64,000 bases of DNA from Mycolicibacterium sediminis (GTDB taxonomy: Bacteria > Actinomycetota > Actinomycetes > Mycobacteriales > Mycobacteriaceae), in NCBI RefSeq assembly GCF_010731735.1, contig NZ_AP022588.1, positions 5,146,001 to 5,210,000 on the forward strand. The letters run 5' to 3'. How positions within the stretch are numbered: position 1 is the stretch's first letter; each line of letters opens with the position of its first letter. Of the stretch, positions 26,919 to 36,158 are shown piece by piece. The position numbers and the translations under genes were made by a program. Below the pieces are notes generated by a model, which did not search any database, had not been told where the DNA came from, and saw only the letters and a program-made list of their open reading frames with translations.

Positions 26919-29290
26919 GCCTTCAGCGTATGACCGTTTTCCCGTGCTGCCCCGCCGGCATCGGCGCGACGACGCCTCTCGCGCGCGACGAACTGCTTGC
27001 GGGACATCCGTTCGACCTTGGCCATGTCCGCCAGGACCGTCCGCAATTCCTCGGAGAAGAGCGCGCGCCGCTCGCTCAGATCGTCGGCGGGCTCGAGAAG
27101 CCCCTGGTCAGCGCATACCTGACGGGCGGTGGCGAACAGCAGTGCCGACACCGCCTCGTTGCTGTGCACCCGGTCCTGTGCGACGTACTGCGCACCGACA
27201 CCGAGCGCGCGGCGGGTGAGTTCCTTCTCACTGACGTCGGGCGGATCGTCGCGCAGCACGTCGGCGACGATCTCGTAGGCCTCGAAGAAGGGGCGCAGCA
27301 TCGCGCCCGCCACCACAGGGCGCTTGCGCAGCAGGATCGCGTCGATGCGGTCGCCGCCGGCCGTGACGTCCTGCTCCCAGTCCGGGAACCACGACATCTC
27401 CTCGGCGAGGTGCTCCCGGAAGGCGGTCGAGTCGGCGAAGTAGAAGTCGAACTTGAGCAGGTCGCGCAATCGCATCGCCTGACGCCAGAAGGCGGCGAGG
27501 CGGTCGTCGTCGGTGCGGGCGGCGTGCGCCAGCGCGAGGTCGACGATGGACGTCTCCAGGAAGGCGTCGATCAGGGTGTTGCGGTAGAACGCCGCCTCGT
27601 GCTCGTCCTGCGGGGCGATGAGCCACACCGGTTCCCGGCCACCGTCGACGCGTGTGACGGGATGCCCGCCCGACAGTGCGTCCACCGCGGCGCGTACCCC
27701 CTCGGGCGTGCGCAGGCGCAGGGTGCTGTTCGTCATCGGGTTCTGTTTGCGCTCGAGGTAGTCGAGCGAGTCCTGCAGGGTGTGGTGCAGCTGGTCGAGG
27801 GTCAGCGCCACCCCCTTGGTCGTCAGGAGCAGGGCCGATACCAGCGCCGAGGCGTTGATCGGCGTGGCGCGCAGGATGCGCCATGCCACCTCGAACGCCA
27901 TCTTCTGCAGCGCGAGCCGTTTGGCGTTCTCGTCGGTCGTCATGTCGCCGTGCGGTTCGCCGAGATACTCGCGCATCGAGACGGCCTCGGGGAAGCGGAC
28001 GTAGATCTTGCCGTAGTTGCGGTCACCCTGGGCCTTGATGAAGTTGTACATCCAGGACAGGCCTTCGGGCGTCTTCTCGCCGCCGCGGGCGTACGCCGCG
28101 TACTCGGCGGTCTCGTGCAACTGGTCGAAGCTGATCGACACCGGCTGCAGCAGGATGTCGTCGCTGCGACCGTCGAGGTAGGCGTCCGCGACGTAGGCCA
28201 GCAGACCGAGCTTGGGCGGCAACATCTTTCCGGTGCGCGACCGGGTGCCCTCGATCGACCAGCTGAGGTTGAAGCGCTTCTCGACGATGTAGCCGACGAA
28301 CTGACGCAGGACGTACTTGTACAGGGGGTCGTCGAGCTTGCGGCGGATGAAGATGACGCCGGAGTGCCGCATCAGCGGACCCATCGCACCGAAGGACAGG
28401 TTGATGCCGGCGAACGTGTGCACCGGCGGAAGCCGGTTCTCCTGCATCGCCACCGGGACGATGACGCCGTCCAGGTAGGAGCGGTGTGAGAACAGCAGCA
28501 CGGCCGGGTGCGTCTCCAGCGCCTTGCGCATGGCCTCGACCTGGGGGCGGTCGTAGTCGACGTTCGGGTCGAAGCCCCTACTGAAGATGGCGCGGCCCAG
28601 CGAGGGGATCAGGTCGACGGAGAACCGACTCCACCCGGTGGACAGCTCGTCGAGCATCGTGCCGGCCTTCTCGATGGTGGCACCCGGAATCTGCTCCAGG
28701 CCCTCGCGAAAGCGGTTGGACGCCAACATCTCCGGTTTGACCAGTCGCGGCGACTTGTACTCGGGACCGAGCAGGCGCAGCTCCACCCGCTCGACGGCGA
28801 GGGAGGCGCGGCGCAGCACGAAGTGGGCGAACTCCCGTGGGTTCTCGGCGATCGTGGTGTCGCTCCACTGGTGATGGAGTTCGGCGACGGTGGCGGGTTC
28901 GCCCGCGACGACCCGCGCACGCGACGGATCGCGCTTGAGGATGCGGTGCTGCAGGATCACCGGCGGACGGTAGGTGTCCCGTCCCGACAGGAACGCCACC
29001 ACCTTGGACCGGGTGGGAAGCCCGCCAGGGATCCAGAACACGCGCGCCGGGACCACCGACCGGTTCTCGTCGGCGTCGAGCAACTGGACCAGGCGGGCCA
29101 GTGTGGCCGCGGGCGGCTCGTCGTCGCCGGGGAGTTCGAGGACCTCGATGCGCGCCTCGGGGTGCTTGCTGCGCTGATCCGAGAGCCAATGATCGAGCAG
29201 CTCGCGCTCGGCGGGTGAGCCGACCGACGCCAGGACGAGCGCGTCGCCGGTCGGACGGAACGTCGCGAATTCGTCGGCGGACGCCTTCAT
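26915..29290 (-). CDS. plsB2: Glycerol-3-phosphate acyltransferase
   Basis: First step of phospholipid and triacylglycerol synthesis: acylation of sn-glycerol 3-phosphate at the membrane. 791 residues from ATG 29288-29290; the frame is open further upstream but there it only shadows plsC. The acyltransferase block has FSHRSYLDG (His-x4-Asp), then FAGINLSFG, GVIFIRRK and SIEGTRSRTGK. Length and motifs match Rv2482c. The start overlaps the plsC stop (ATGA), and the stop overlaps the CopD-CtaG start in the same way. Confidence 0.95.
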   Translation of the reverse strand: MKASADEFATFRPTGDALVLASVGSPAERELLDHWLSDQRSKHPEARIEVLELPGDDEPPAATLARLVQLLDADENRSVVPARVFWIPGGLPTRSKVVAFLSGRDTYRPPVILQHRILKRDPSRARVVAGEPATVAELHHQWSDTTIAENPREFAHFVLRRASLAVERVELRLLGPEYKSPRLVKPEMLASNRFREGLEQIPGATIEKAGTMLDELSTGWSRFSVDLIPSLGRAIFSRGFDPNVDYDRPQVEAMRKALETHPAVLLFSHRSYLDGVIVPVAMQENRLPPVHTFAGINLSFGAMGPLMRHSGVIFIRRKLDDPLYKYVLRQFVGYIVEKRFNLSWSIEGTRSRTGKMLPPKLGLLAYVADAYLDGRSDDILLQPVSISFDQLHETAEYAAYARGGEKTPEGLSWMYNFIKAQGDRNYGKIYVRFPEAVSMREYLGEPHGDMTTDENAKRLALQKMAFEVAWRILRATPINASALVSALLLTTKGVALTLDQLHHTLQDSLDYLERKQNPMTNSTLRLRTPEGVRAAVDALSGGHPVTRVDGGREPVWLIAPQDEHEAAFYRNTLIDAFLETSIVDLALAHAARTDDDRLAAFWRQAMRLRDLLKFDFYFADSTAFREHLAEEMSWFPDWEQDVTAGGDRIDAILLRKRPVVAGAMLRPFFEAYEIVADVLRDDPPDVSEKELTRRALGVGAQYVAQDRVHSNEAVSALLFATARQVCADQGLLEPADDLSERRALFSEELRTVLADMAKVERMSRKQFVARERRRRADAGGAARENGHTLKA

Positions 29291-31017
29291 GGCCGGCCCT
29301 TGACGGTGCGCGTTGCCGAATCCGACTGCGCCGCCGCATCGTTGGGGGTCGCCTTCTTCGCCGGCGCCTTGCGGGGCTTCGCGGGTGCGGCCGTCGACGC
29401 ATCGGCGCCGACCGCCTTGGCCGGAGCCTTCTTGGCGGCCGTCTTCTTGGCGGGCGCCTTCTTCGCGGGCGCCTTCTTCGCGGGCGCCTTCTTGGCAGCC
29501 GCCTTCTTGGCCGGAGCCCTCTTGGCGGCGTAGAGCGGCATCTCCGGTAGCCCGTCGTAGGGCCAGTCGCGCAGCGTATCCAGGTAGAGCTGACGCACCT
29601 CGGCGATGCGGTCCGACAAGTTGTCGGTGGTCCAGTCGTCGACGGGGATCGGCGGGAAGACGGCGACGTCGACGGAGCCGGCGTTGAACGTGCTGGAATC
29701 GCGTTCGGCGATGATCTCCGCGTTGCGGATCACGATCGGGACGATCGGGATGCCCGCCGCCATCGCGATGCGGAACGGCCCCTTCTTGAACTCGCCGACC
29801 TCCGTGGTGTCCAGACGCGTGCCCTCCGGAGCGATGAGTACCGAGAGCCCCTTCTGCGCAAGCTCTTCCACCTTGCGCAGTCCCTCGATGGCGGCCTTCG
29901 GATCGTCCCGATCGATGAACGCGGCATCCATCACCTTGCCGACCGTCCCCATCAGGGGGTCGTTCTCGAGTTCCTTCTTGCCCACGGAGGTGAAGTTGTC
30001 GCTGATCAACCTGCCTGCGATCAGCGGGTCGGCCTGGTTGCGGTGGTTGAACAGGAAGACGGCGGGTCGCGCGGCCGTCAGGTTCTCCTCGCCGATCACG
30101 TTGAGGTCGATGCCGATCACCGTCATCAGCAGACGACTCCACGTGGAGGTGAAGAAGTTGACGCCGGTGCGACGATTGCGTGTGAGGAGTCCGACGCCGA
30201 TGGCCCCCGCAGCGGCGGGCACCAGCGACGCGATGGCCGCGACGGTCCTGATCTGGGACACGGGGCTACTCCCGCTGCGACTGGTGAAGCGCAGCACCGG
30301 CCACCCGCGCTTCATGGCGACTGCCTGCAGCTTGCCGGCCGGGTTGGTGGGCCGGGGGTTGCCGACCAGGTACATCAGCGCGACGTCCTCGTCGCCGTCG
30401 GCGTAGAAGTAGCTCTTGGCGAGGTCGACGCCGTTCGCGGCGGCGAAGTTCTGCACCGCCCGCGCCTTTCCGGGTCCCCAGATGATGGGCCGACGCACCT
30501 CGCCGGTGACCAGACCGTCGTCGTCGGTCTCGAACTGGTTGCTGAGCACGTTGGTGATGCCGAGGAAGCGGGCGACGGGTTCGACCTGGACGGTGAGCGC
30601 CGAGGAGCTGAGCACGACGGTGTGGCCGCGAGTCATGTGCGCCCGCACCATCTCCCGCATCTCGGGATAGATGCGGGACTGTACTGACTGGACGAAGAGA
30701 CGCTCGCCCAACTCGTCGAGATCGGCGAGCGAGTTGCCGTGCAGCATGCGGGCGCCCTTGCCGATCAGGTCCTCGAACTCGGACCGACCGAGCTGATGGT
30801 TGAGCCCCGCCTGCACCATGCCGAAGAACTCACCGACACCCATCTGCCTGCGACGCAGTCGGTCCCGGGTCATCAGGACGCCAGTGAACCCGGCGACCAG
30901 CGTCCCGTCGAGGTCGAAGAACGCGCCCACCTCCGGGCCCTCCGGGCTGGCCAGAATCTCGGCCACCGATCCCGGTAGACGCAGGTTGCGCTGGCTCTGA
31001 CCGTTCTGCGAACTCAT
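29287..31017 (-). CDS. plsC: HAD phosphatase-acyltransferase fusion, PlsC type, with Lys/Ala/Pro tail
   Basis: 576 residues from ATG 31015-31017, overlapping the upstream gene as ATGA. The N-terminal HAD-like domain begins FFDLDGTLV (Asp35, Asp37) and resembles phosphoserine phosphatases. It is followed by a lysophosphatidate acyltransferase domain with FLFNHRNQADP (His-x4-Asp) and APEGTR. The C-terminus (about 505-570) is low-complexity: AKKAPAKKAPAKK-type repeats, as in histone H1-like tails, probably flexible and cationic. The counterpart is Rv2483c. Product: phosphatidic acid at the inner membrane; the role of the phosphatase half is uncertain. Confidence 0.92.
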   Translation of the reverse strand: MSSQNGQSQRNLRLPGSVAEILASPEGPEVGAFFDLDGTLVAGFTGVLMTRDRLRRRQMGVGEFFGMVQAGLNHQLGRSEFEDLIGKGARMLHGNSLADLDELGERLFVQSVQSRIYPEMREMVRAHMTRGHTVVLSSSALTVQVEPVARFLGITNVLSNQFETDDDGLVTGEVRRPIIWGPGKARAVQNFAAANGVDLAKSYFYADGDEDVALMYLVGNPRPTNPAGKLQAVAMKRGWPVLRFTSRSGSSPVSQIRTVAAIASLVPAAAGAIGVGLLTRNRRTGVNFFTSTWSRLLMTVIGIDLNVIGEENLTAARPAVFLFNHRNQADPLIAGRLISDNFTSVGKKELENDPLMGTVGKVMDAAFIDRDDPKAAIEGLRKVEELAQKGLSVLIAPEGTRLDTTEVGEFKKGPFRIAMAAGIPIVPIVIRNAEIIAERDSSTFNAGSVDVAVFPPIPVDDWTTDNLSDRIAEVRQLYLDTLRDWPYDGLPEMPLYAAKRAPAKKAAAKKAPAKKAPAKKAPAKKTAAKKAPAKAVGADASTAAPAKPRKAPAKKATPNDAAAQSDSATRTVKGRP

Positions 31018-32498
31018 TGCGGCACACTCCCATTGGCTGAGGCGGACGAGCTTCCGGGTGCGTCGGGCACGAACGACGCCGGGACGGCCCGCCCATCGCC
31101 GCCGAGCGCGAGCACCTCGTCGAACCCCGCCGCGAGGCACCGTGCCCACAGTCCGGGGTCGGTGATGGAGGCTCGGTCGTAGCGGGTGCTGACGGTGCAG
31201 AACCCGGCTCGCGACACCAGGACGACCATCATGGCGACGCCGGGCAAGGGACCGAGCCCGTAGTGCCGCAGGATCTTCGCGCCCGAGATGAACGTGTCAC
31301 CCGGGTAGATCGGGATGTTGCTCGCCTGGACGTCGGAGGCGACGACCGAGCCGGCGACGGACTCCAGGATGGGATCGGGCAGGAAGCTGAGGATCGGCGC
31401 GATCGACCCGACCAGGTCGATGGCCCTCTCCTCACGCTTCTGCATCATCTGTTCGCGGACCTTCAGGATTCGCTCGGCCGGATCCACGATCGACACGGGT
31501 GCAGCCAGATTGACCCCCGCGAACCGGTTGCCGCCCGCCGGGTCGTCCTCCGAACGCAGGTTCACGGGGACCGCCATCGGGAGCGTGTCGACGGGCAGAC
31601 CCATCGCGTCGTGGTAGAGGCGCAGGGCCCCGCACAGCCCGGCCAGGTAGGCGTCGTTGATGGACCCGCCGACGGACTTCGTCGCCGTGCGCAGAGCACC
31701 GAACTCGATGTCGATCGCCTCGCTGCGCGAGGTCAGGCTACGACGCCGCAGCAACGGCGACGGCTCGGACACCGGACCGACGACGCGCGCCCCGGACCTC
31801 GCGTAACCGAACACGCCACCGACGGCGGACAGCGGGTCGCGCACGACACGGCCGAGGGTGTGCGCTGCGCCGCCGAGCGCACCTCGAAGACCGCCGACGA
31901 TCGAGTTCGGCAGGTTGTTGATGCCCTCGCGCATGAGGTCGTTGGGTGACAGGTCCTGCGGGATCGGCAGTGGCGCAGGCGCCTCGGCGGGTGGGTCACG
32001 CTCGAGGTCGTAGACGTTGGCGAACATCTCGACGCCGCCCACCCCGTCGGTGACGGCATGGCTGAGGTGCAGGATCTGCGCGGCTCGTCCGTCGGCGAGA
32101 CCCTCGACCAGCGTCGCCGACCACAGGGGCCGGGAGATGTCCATCGGGGACTGCAGCGCGACTTCGGCGAGGTCGAGCACCTCGCGGAGGGTTCCGGGCT
32201 CTGGTGCGCGGACGCGGCGAACGTGGAAGTCGAGGTTGAAGTCTGGATCGACGACCCACCTCGGCGCTGCGGTCGGCAGCGTCGGCATCACGACCTTCTG
32301 GCGAAGGCGGAGGACCCTCCGGGAGGCGTTCTCGAAGTTCGCCCGATACCGGTCCCAATCGGGGGTGGCGTCGAGCAGTTCGACGCCCATGATCCCGGAC
32401 CGCGTGCGTGGGTTCGCCTCTCCGCGATGCAGCAGCTGATCGACCGCGCCCAACTCCTCGGGCAGTCCGTCCGCGTCCGACTCTGGCGCGCCGCTCAT
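31014..32498 (-). CDS. Wax ester synthase/diacylglycerol acyltransferase (Rv2484c-like)
   Basis: WS/DGAT acyltransferase of 494 residues, forming triacylglycerol or wax esters from acyl-CoA. It starts ATG 32496-32498 after GGGGAGGAGAG. The usual HHxxxDG active site reads SHAVTDG (His147, Asp151, Gly152): the catalytic second His is kept and the first is Ser. Other family blocks are PLWSATLVEGL, VPVNLRSEDDPAGGNRFAGV and SNIPIYPGD. As first gene of a coupled operon with plsC and plsB2 it suggests channelling of acyl groups to glycerolipid. It could be inactive or of unusual specificity because of the Ser. Confidence 0.9.
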   Translation of the reverse strand: MSGAPESDADGLPEELGAVDQLLHRGEANPRTRSGIMGVELLDATPDWDRYRANFENASRRVLRLRQKVVMPTLPTAAPRWVVDPDFNLDFHVRRVRAPEPGTLREVLDLAEVALQSPMDISRPLWSATLVEGLADGRAAQILHLSHAVTDGVGGVEMFANVYDLERDPPAEAPAPLPIPQDLSPNDLMREGINNLPNSIVGGLRGALGGAAHTLGRVVRDPLSAVGGVFGYARSGARVVGPVSEPSPLLRRRSLTSRSEAIDIEFGALRTATKSVGGSINDAYLAGLCGALRLYHDAMGLPVDTLPMAVPVNLRSEDDPAGGNRFAGVNLAAPVSIVDPAERILKVREQMMQKREERAIDLVGSIAPILSFLPDPILESVAGSVVASDVQASNIPIYPGDTFISGAKILRHYGLGPLPGVAMMVVLVSRAGFCTVSTRYDRASITDPGLWARCLAAGFDEVLALGGDGRAVPASFVPDAPGSSSASANGSVPQ

Positions 32499-32628
32499 CG
32501 CGTGTAGCTCTCCTCCCCTGGGATTCCCGTGCGGAGACCACGCTAGTCCGCGGCCCCCCGGCGTGGGGCGCAATAGGTCGGAGCGTCATCGTCTGGCAAC
32601 CGGCTGGGAGATACACTCGTGCGGCGCT

Positions 32629-32701
32629 GCCCCCGTAGCTCAGCGGATAGAGCAGCCGCCTTCTAAGCGGTTGGTCGCAGGTTCGATCCCTGCCGGGGGC
32701 G
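32629..32701 (+). tRNA. argW: tRNA-Arg (anticodon TCT)
   Basis: Cloverleaf readable by eye: acceptor GCCCCCG pairs with CGGGGGC, anticodon stem-loop CCGCC-TTCTAAG-CGG with TCT, T-arm GCAGG-TTCGATC-CCTGC, discriminator G and an encoded CCA at 32702-32704. It reads AGA codons, rare in this GC-rich genome. The position matches argW of M. tuberculosis, next to the WS/DGAT gene. Confidence 0.96.
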
Positions 32702-32772
32702 CCACTCCCAGAACCCGCGCGGACGGTGCAGTTCCGCCGTCGGCGAGCGTCGGCCGCGCGGGTCCCGCGGAC

Positions 32773-33408
32773 CTACCCGACGAGCGGGCGTCCCAGCGGC
32801 AGCGCCCGGCCGCCCGTCTCCTCCCACAGCGAGGCGGCATAGAAGTAGACGACGAAGGCGACGAACACGAAGACGGCCCAACCGCCGGCATGGGTGGCCC
32901 CCGCGCTTCCGGTGAGGCTGCCGACGAGCAGCAGGACCAGGGCGACGTCGACGACGAGCAGCAGCACGGGGTAGGTCCACGGCAGGCGGAGCAGCAGCAC
33001 CGTCAACAGTCCGATGGTCAGCAGCCAGCTGCCCAGCCACAGCGAGGTGGTCGCGCTCGCATCGGCGGCGGCAATGCCGAACCAGTCGTGGGTCAGGCCC
33101 AGCGACAGGACGGCGAAGCTGCCGTAGAAGCCGAAGAACGTGCCGTAGACGGTGGCGTTGACGTTCTGCCCCAGCGCGGCCGCCCAGATGGTGGCGATGA
33201 CCAGGCCCACCGAGGTCGCCGACAGCAGGATCGGGATCGACGCGGCGGGGACGTTCAGCAGGCCGGTGTTGGTCAGGCCCAGGCCGAAGCCGCCGGCCAC
33301 GATCAGCGGGAGCGCGACCAGCCCGGGGTTGCCGGGTCGCGGCGGTGGGTCCGCGTCCGGGACGGACTGGTCGAGGAGGGTGGACGGGGAGTCGAGCGTT
33401 GCGGTCAC
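32773..33408 (-). CDS. GPR1/FUN34/YaaH (SatP) family acetate/succinate transporter
   Basis: 211 residues from GTG 33406-33408; the longer frame upstream lacks a ribosome binding site. Six hydrophobic helices fill the protein. The family signature NPGLVALPL stands at the start of the first helix. Related proteins are proton-coupled or channel-like transporters of acetate and succinate in the inner membrane. It lies between tRNA-Arg and a 2OG oxygenase gene on the same strand, with no counterpart at this place in M. tuberculosis as far as I recall. A tRNA-adjacent location is a common insertion point. Confidence 0.85.
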   Translation of the reverse strand: MTATLDSPSTLLDQSVPDADPPPRPGNPGLVALPLIVAGGFGLGLTNTGLLNVPAASIPILLSATSVGLVIATIWAAALGQNVNATVYGTFFGFYGSFAVLSLGLTHDWFGIAAADASATTSLWLGSWLLTIGLLTVLLLRLPWTYPVLLLVVDVALVLLLVGSLTGSAGATHAGGWAVFVFVAFVVYFYAASLWEETGGRALPLGRPLVG

Positions 33409-33531
33409 GAAGTGGCCCTTCGGTGGTGGGTGCCGTGAATCCATTGCGGCACAACGGACGTCGAACATGCCTCGAAACGTAACGTCGCCGGTGCGCGCAC
33501 CACAGGGTTGCGATCAGCGGGACCGCAATGA

Positions 33532-34506
33532 TCAGTGCGCCGTCCGGACGATGCCGTGGTGCCGTTCGGCGACGTCGGGATGCGCTCGCGTCCGGGACTT
33601 CCAGGCGTTCTCGCCGTAGGTGTCGAAGATCGGGTTGTCCGGGTCGGCCTCCACACCGCGAGAATTCCGCGCGAGGTCGGCGGGGAGCGTGATGATCGGG
33701 ATGGTGGCATCCAGCGCCGGGTTGAGGAAGTACGGGATCGAGATGCGGTCGGCACCCGGGCGTGGCGCGAGCACCCGGTGCCGGGTGGCCCGCAGGTACC
33801 CGCCGGTCGCCACCTCGAGCAACTCGCCGATGTTGACGATGAACGATCCGGCCCGCGGTGGTACGTCCACCCACTCCCCCGTCGAGGCCTCGACCTGCAG
33901 ACCGGTGGACCCGGGTTCGAGCAGCAGCAGCGTCAGCACGCCGGAGTCCTTGTGAGCGCCGACGCCCTGCGGGTTGTCGACGCTTCCGGGGTAGCGCACG
34001 ACCTTGATCAGTGTCGCCGGCCGCTCGGCGAACGCCTCGTCGAACACGTTCTCGGCGGCGCCCAGGGACACCGCCCAGTGACGCAGCAGGCGCAGTCCGA
34101 CCGCGGACAGCGCCTCGTCCCACTTCTCGAATGCGGCGCGGAACCCCTCCGGTCGCCGTGGCCAGAGGTTCGGACCCTGCAGCCGCCAGTACCCGTCGGC
34201 ACCGGGAATGGTCGGCCGTTCGGGTCCGATGTCGATCTGTTCTCGCCAGTCGACCTCGCCGTTGGTCAACTCACCGCCAAGTCGCGAGTAGCCGCGGAAC
34301 TGCGGGCTCTGGAGTTGGCTGATCTCGTCCTTCTCCTCGGGAGGCAGCGCGAAGAACTCGCGGGCCAGCGCGGACACCTCGGCGATCTGAGCATCCGACA
34401 CACCGTGGCCGTCGAGGTAGAAGAACCCCGAGACGTGCGCGGCCGAGCGAAGGGCGGCGCGGAAGGCGTCGACGTCCGACGTCGACAGGTCGAGAACGGG
34501 CAGCAT
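33532..34506 (-). CDS. 2-oxoglutarate/Fe(II) oxygenase, isopenicillin N synthase family
   Basis: 324 residues from ATG 34504-34506, with GGAGGATC upstream. The N-terminal DIOX_N block (VPVLDLS-like opening, HVSGFFYLDGHGV) is followed by the double-stranded beta helix with iron ligands His185, Asp187 (VGAHKDSG) and His243 (TRHRV). The 2-oxoglutarate-binding RIS (Arg254, Ser256) is before IPYFLNP. All catalytic residues are present, so a soluble active dioxygenase is likely. The substrate is unknown; related mycobacterial enzymes are poorly characterised. It is divergent from the acyl-ACP thioesterase across 135 bp. Confidence 0.88.
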   Translation of the reverse strand: MLPVLDLSTSDVDAFRAALRSAAHVSGFFYLDGHGVSDAQIAEVSALAREFFALPPEEKDEISQLQSPQFRGYSRLGGELTNGEVDWREQIDIGPERPTIPGADGYWRLQGPNLWPRRPEGFRAAFEKWDEALSAVGLRLLRHWAVSLGAAENVFDEAFAERPATLIKVVRYPGSVDNPQGVGAHKDSGVLTLLLLEPGSTGLQVEASTGEWVDVPPRAGSFIVNIGELLEVATGGYLRATRHRVLAPRPGADRISIPYFLNPALDATIPIITLPADLARNSRGVEADPDNPIFDTYGENAWKSRTRAHPDVAERHHGIVRTAH

Positions 34507-34641
34507 GAATCGATCCTCCGCCGCCGGCGTCGTACCGCCAAGGCGCGTCAAGGAAGTCTGCACACCCGTTCTCGATCCGTGGACCCGGCCACGCGGCGAC
34601 CGCACGCGATGCCGGATCGGCCGTGCGGTACACATGACGCG

Positions 34642-35394
34642 ATGCCCAGCAACGACGTGGACCACCGCCTCAGCCCCCTCCCGGAGCAGGGTTACGTCTA
34701 CCGCACCTCCTGGCCCGTGACCACCGGCGACATCGGCGGCACCCTGCACCTGCGCCTCGACGGCGTCGCCCGCTACATCCAGGAGGCGGGCGCCGAGAAC
34801 CTGATCGACGCCGGCGAGGCCGAGAGCCACCCGCACTGGATCGTCCAGCGCACGGTCATCGACGTCATCGAGCCGATCGAGTGGCCCACCGAGGTGACGT
34901 TGAGCCGCTGGTGCTCGGCGCTGTCCACCCGGTGGTGCACGATGCGCGTCGACCTGGTCGGCAGCGAAGGCGGCCGCATCGAGACCGAGGGCTTCTGGAT
35001 CGCGATCAACAAGGACACCCTGACGCCGCAGCGGGTGACCGACACCCTGATCGAGCGCTTCGCCAGCACCACCCAGGAGCACCGGCTCAAGTGGCGGCCG
35101 TGGCTAGAGAATCCGGAGACCACGACCGACCAGACGCCGTTCGCGTTGCGTCGCACGGACATCGACATCTTCGAACACGTCACCAACACCGCCTACTGGC
35201 ATGCGGTGCACGAGCTGATCGCACTGGCACCCGACGTGTGCACCGCGCCCTTCCGCGCGGTGGTGGAGTACCGCCGGCCGATCCAGTACGGCGAGGACGT
35301 CACGATCCGGTACACCCGAGGCGAGGACGACGTACACGCCGCACTCGCCGTCGGCGACGACGTCCGCGCGGCGATCCTGTTGCGCAGGCTGTGA
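34642..35394 (+). CDS. Acyl-ACP thioesterase-like protein, double hotdog
   Basis: 250 residues from ATG 34642 (MPSNDVDHRLSPLPEQGYVY); the frame upstream is only a shadow of the oxygenase gene. The sequence has two hotdog halves: GTLHLRLDGVARYIQEAG near the start and RRTDIDIFEHVTNTAYWHAVHE in the second half, where Asp, His and Asn of the plant/bacterial acyl-ACP thioesterase active site recur (DIFEHVTN). It probably releases fatty acids from ACP or CoA in the cytoplasm. A similar M. tuberculosis protein is Rv2001. It is convergent with the SDR gene, 9 bp apart. Confidence 0.85.
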   Translation: MPSNDVDHRLSPLPEQGYVYRTSWPVTTGDIGGTLHLRLDGVARYIQEAGAENLIDAGEAESHPHWIVQRTVIDVIEPIEWPTEVTLSRWCSALSTRWCTMRVDLVGSEGGRIETEGFWIAINKDTLTPQRVTDTLIERFASTTQEHRLKWRPWLENPETTTDQTPFALRRTDIDIFEHVTNTAYWHAVHELIALAPDVCTAPFRAVVEYRRPIQYGEDVTIRYTRGEDDVHAALAVGDDVRAAILLRRL

Positions 35395-35403
35395 GCGACG
35401 GCC

Positions 35404-36105
35404 TCAGCGCTCGAACCGTGGATACACCCCGGGGACGCCCTTGGACAGCCCGGCCAGGACGTGCCGGCTGACGTCGTCGGCCAGCACCTCGGAGACGCCG
35501 TCGGCGATGCCGTCGAGCGCCAGCGCGGCGACCATCGCGGGATCCGACTTGGGGACGTCGGCGCCCTTCATCATGTCGGTGTCCATCGCCCCGACGTGCA
35601 ATGCCGTCACGGTGATCCCGCGGTCTGCGACCTCCTGGCGCAGCGCGTTCGTCATGGACCACGCCGCCGACTTCGAGGCGCAGTACCCTCCCGCGGCGGG
35701 CATGGCTAGCCAGGACAGCACCGACAGCACGTTGAGCAGTCCGCCGCCGCCGTTGCGCTCGATCACCGGAACGAAGGCGCGCGTGACGGCCAGCGTCCCG
35801 AAGTAGTTGGTGTCCATCTCGTGGCGGACGTCGTCGAGGTCGCCCGTCAGGAGGCCGGCTCCGGTGGAGACGCCCGCGTTGTTGATCAGCAGTGTCACGT
35901 CGCCCGCGGTCTCGGCGGCCGCGGCGATCGAGTCGGGATCGGCGAGGTCGATCGCCACCGGCGTCGCGCCGTCGAGGTCGACGGTGCCCGGGTCACGCGC
36001 CCCTGCGTACACCCGCGCTCCACGCTGTAGGAGTTGCGACGCGAACTGCCTGCCCAAGCCACGGTTGGCTCCGGTGACGAGCGCCGTGCACGAAGAGAGA
36101 TCCAT
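35404..36105 (-). CDS. Short-chain dehydrogenase/reductase
   Basis: Classical SDR, 233 residues. ATG 36103-36105 is favoured because AGGA lies 9 bp upstream; an ATG at 36112-36114 would have the purines directly against it. The nucleotide-binding TGANRGLG (11-18), NNAG (75-78), Ser128 and Tyr141-x3-Lys145 (YCASK) are all present. NAD(P)H-dependent; the substrate is unknown. It is divergent from echA14 with 53 bp between the starts, so they may share a promoter region. Confidence 0.9.
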   Translation of the reverse strand: MDLSSCTALVTGANRGLGRQFASQLLQRGARVYAGARDPGTVDLDGATPVAIDLADPDSIAAAAETAGDVTLLINNAGVSTGAGLLTGDLDDVRHEMDTNYFGTLAVTRAFVPVIERNGGGGLLNVLSVLSWLAMPAAGGYCASKSAAWSMTNALRQEVADRGITVTALHVGAMDTDMMKGADVPKSDPAMVAALALDGIADGVSEVLADDVSRHVLAGLSKGVPGVYPRFER

Positions 36106-36158
36106 GGGGGCCATCCTGCTACGTCCGCGACTCCCGCACGTGGCACTACGCTGACCTG

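Noticed and set aside
24858..26933. A 691-codon plus-strand open frame opposite the CopD-CtaG gene
   Set aside because: Gln/Arg/Glu/His-rich reverse image of membrane helices; the minus strand encodes the real protein.
29291..30142. Upstream extension of the plsB2 frame
   Set aside because: It overlaps the plsC coding sequence in another frame; the ATGA overlap at 29287-29290 gives the natural start.
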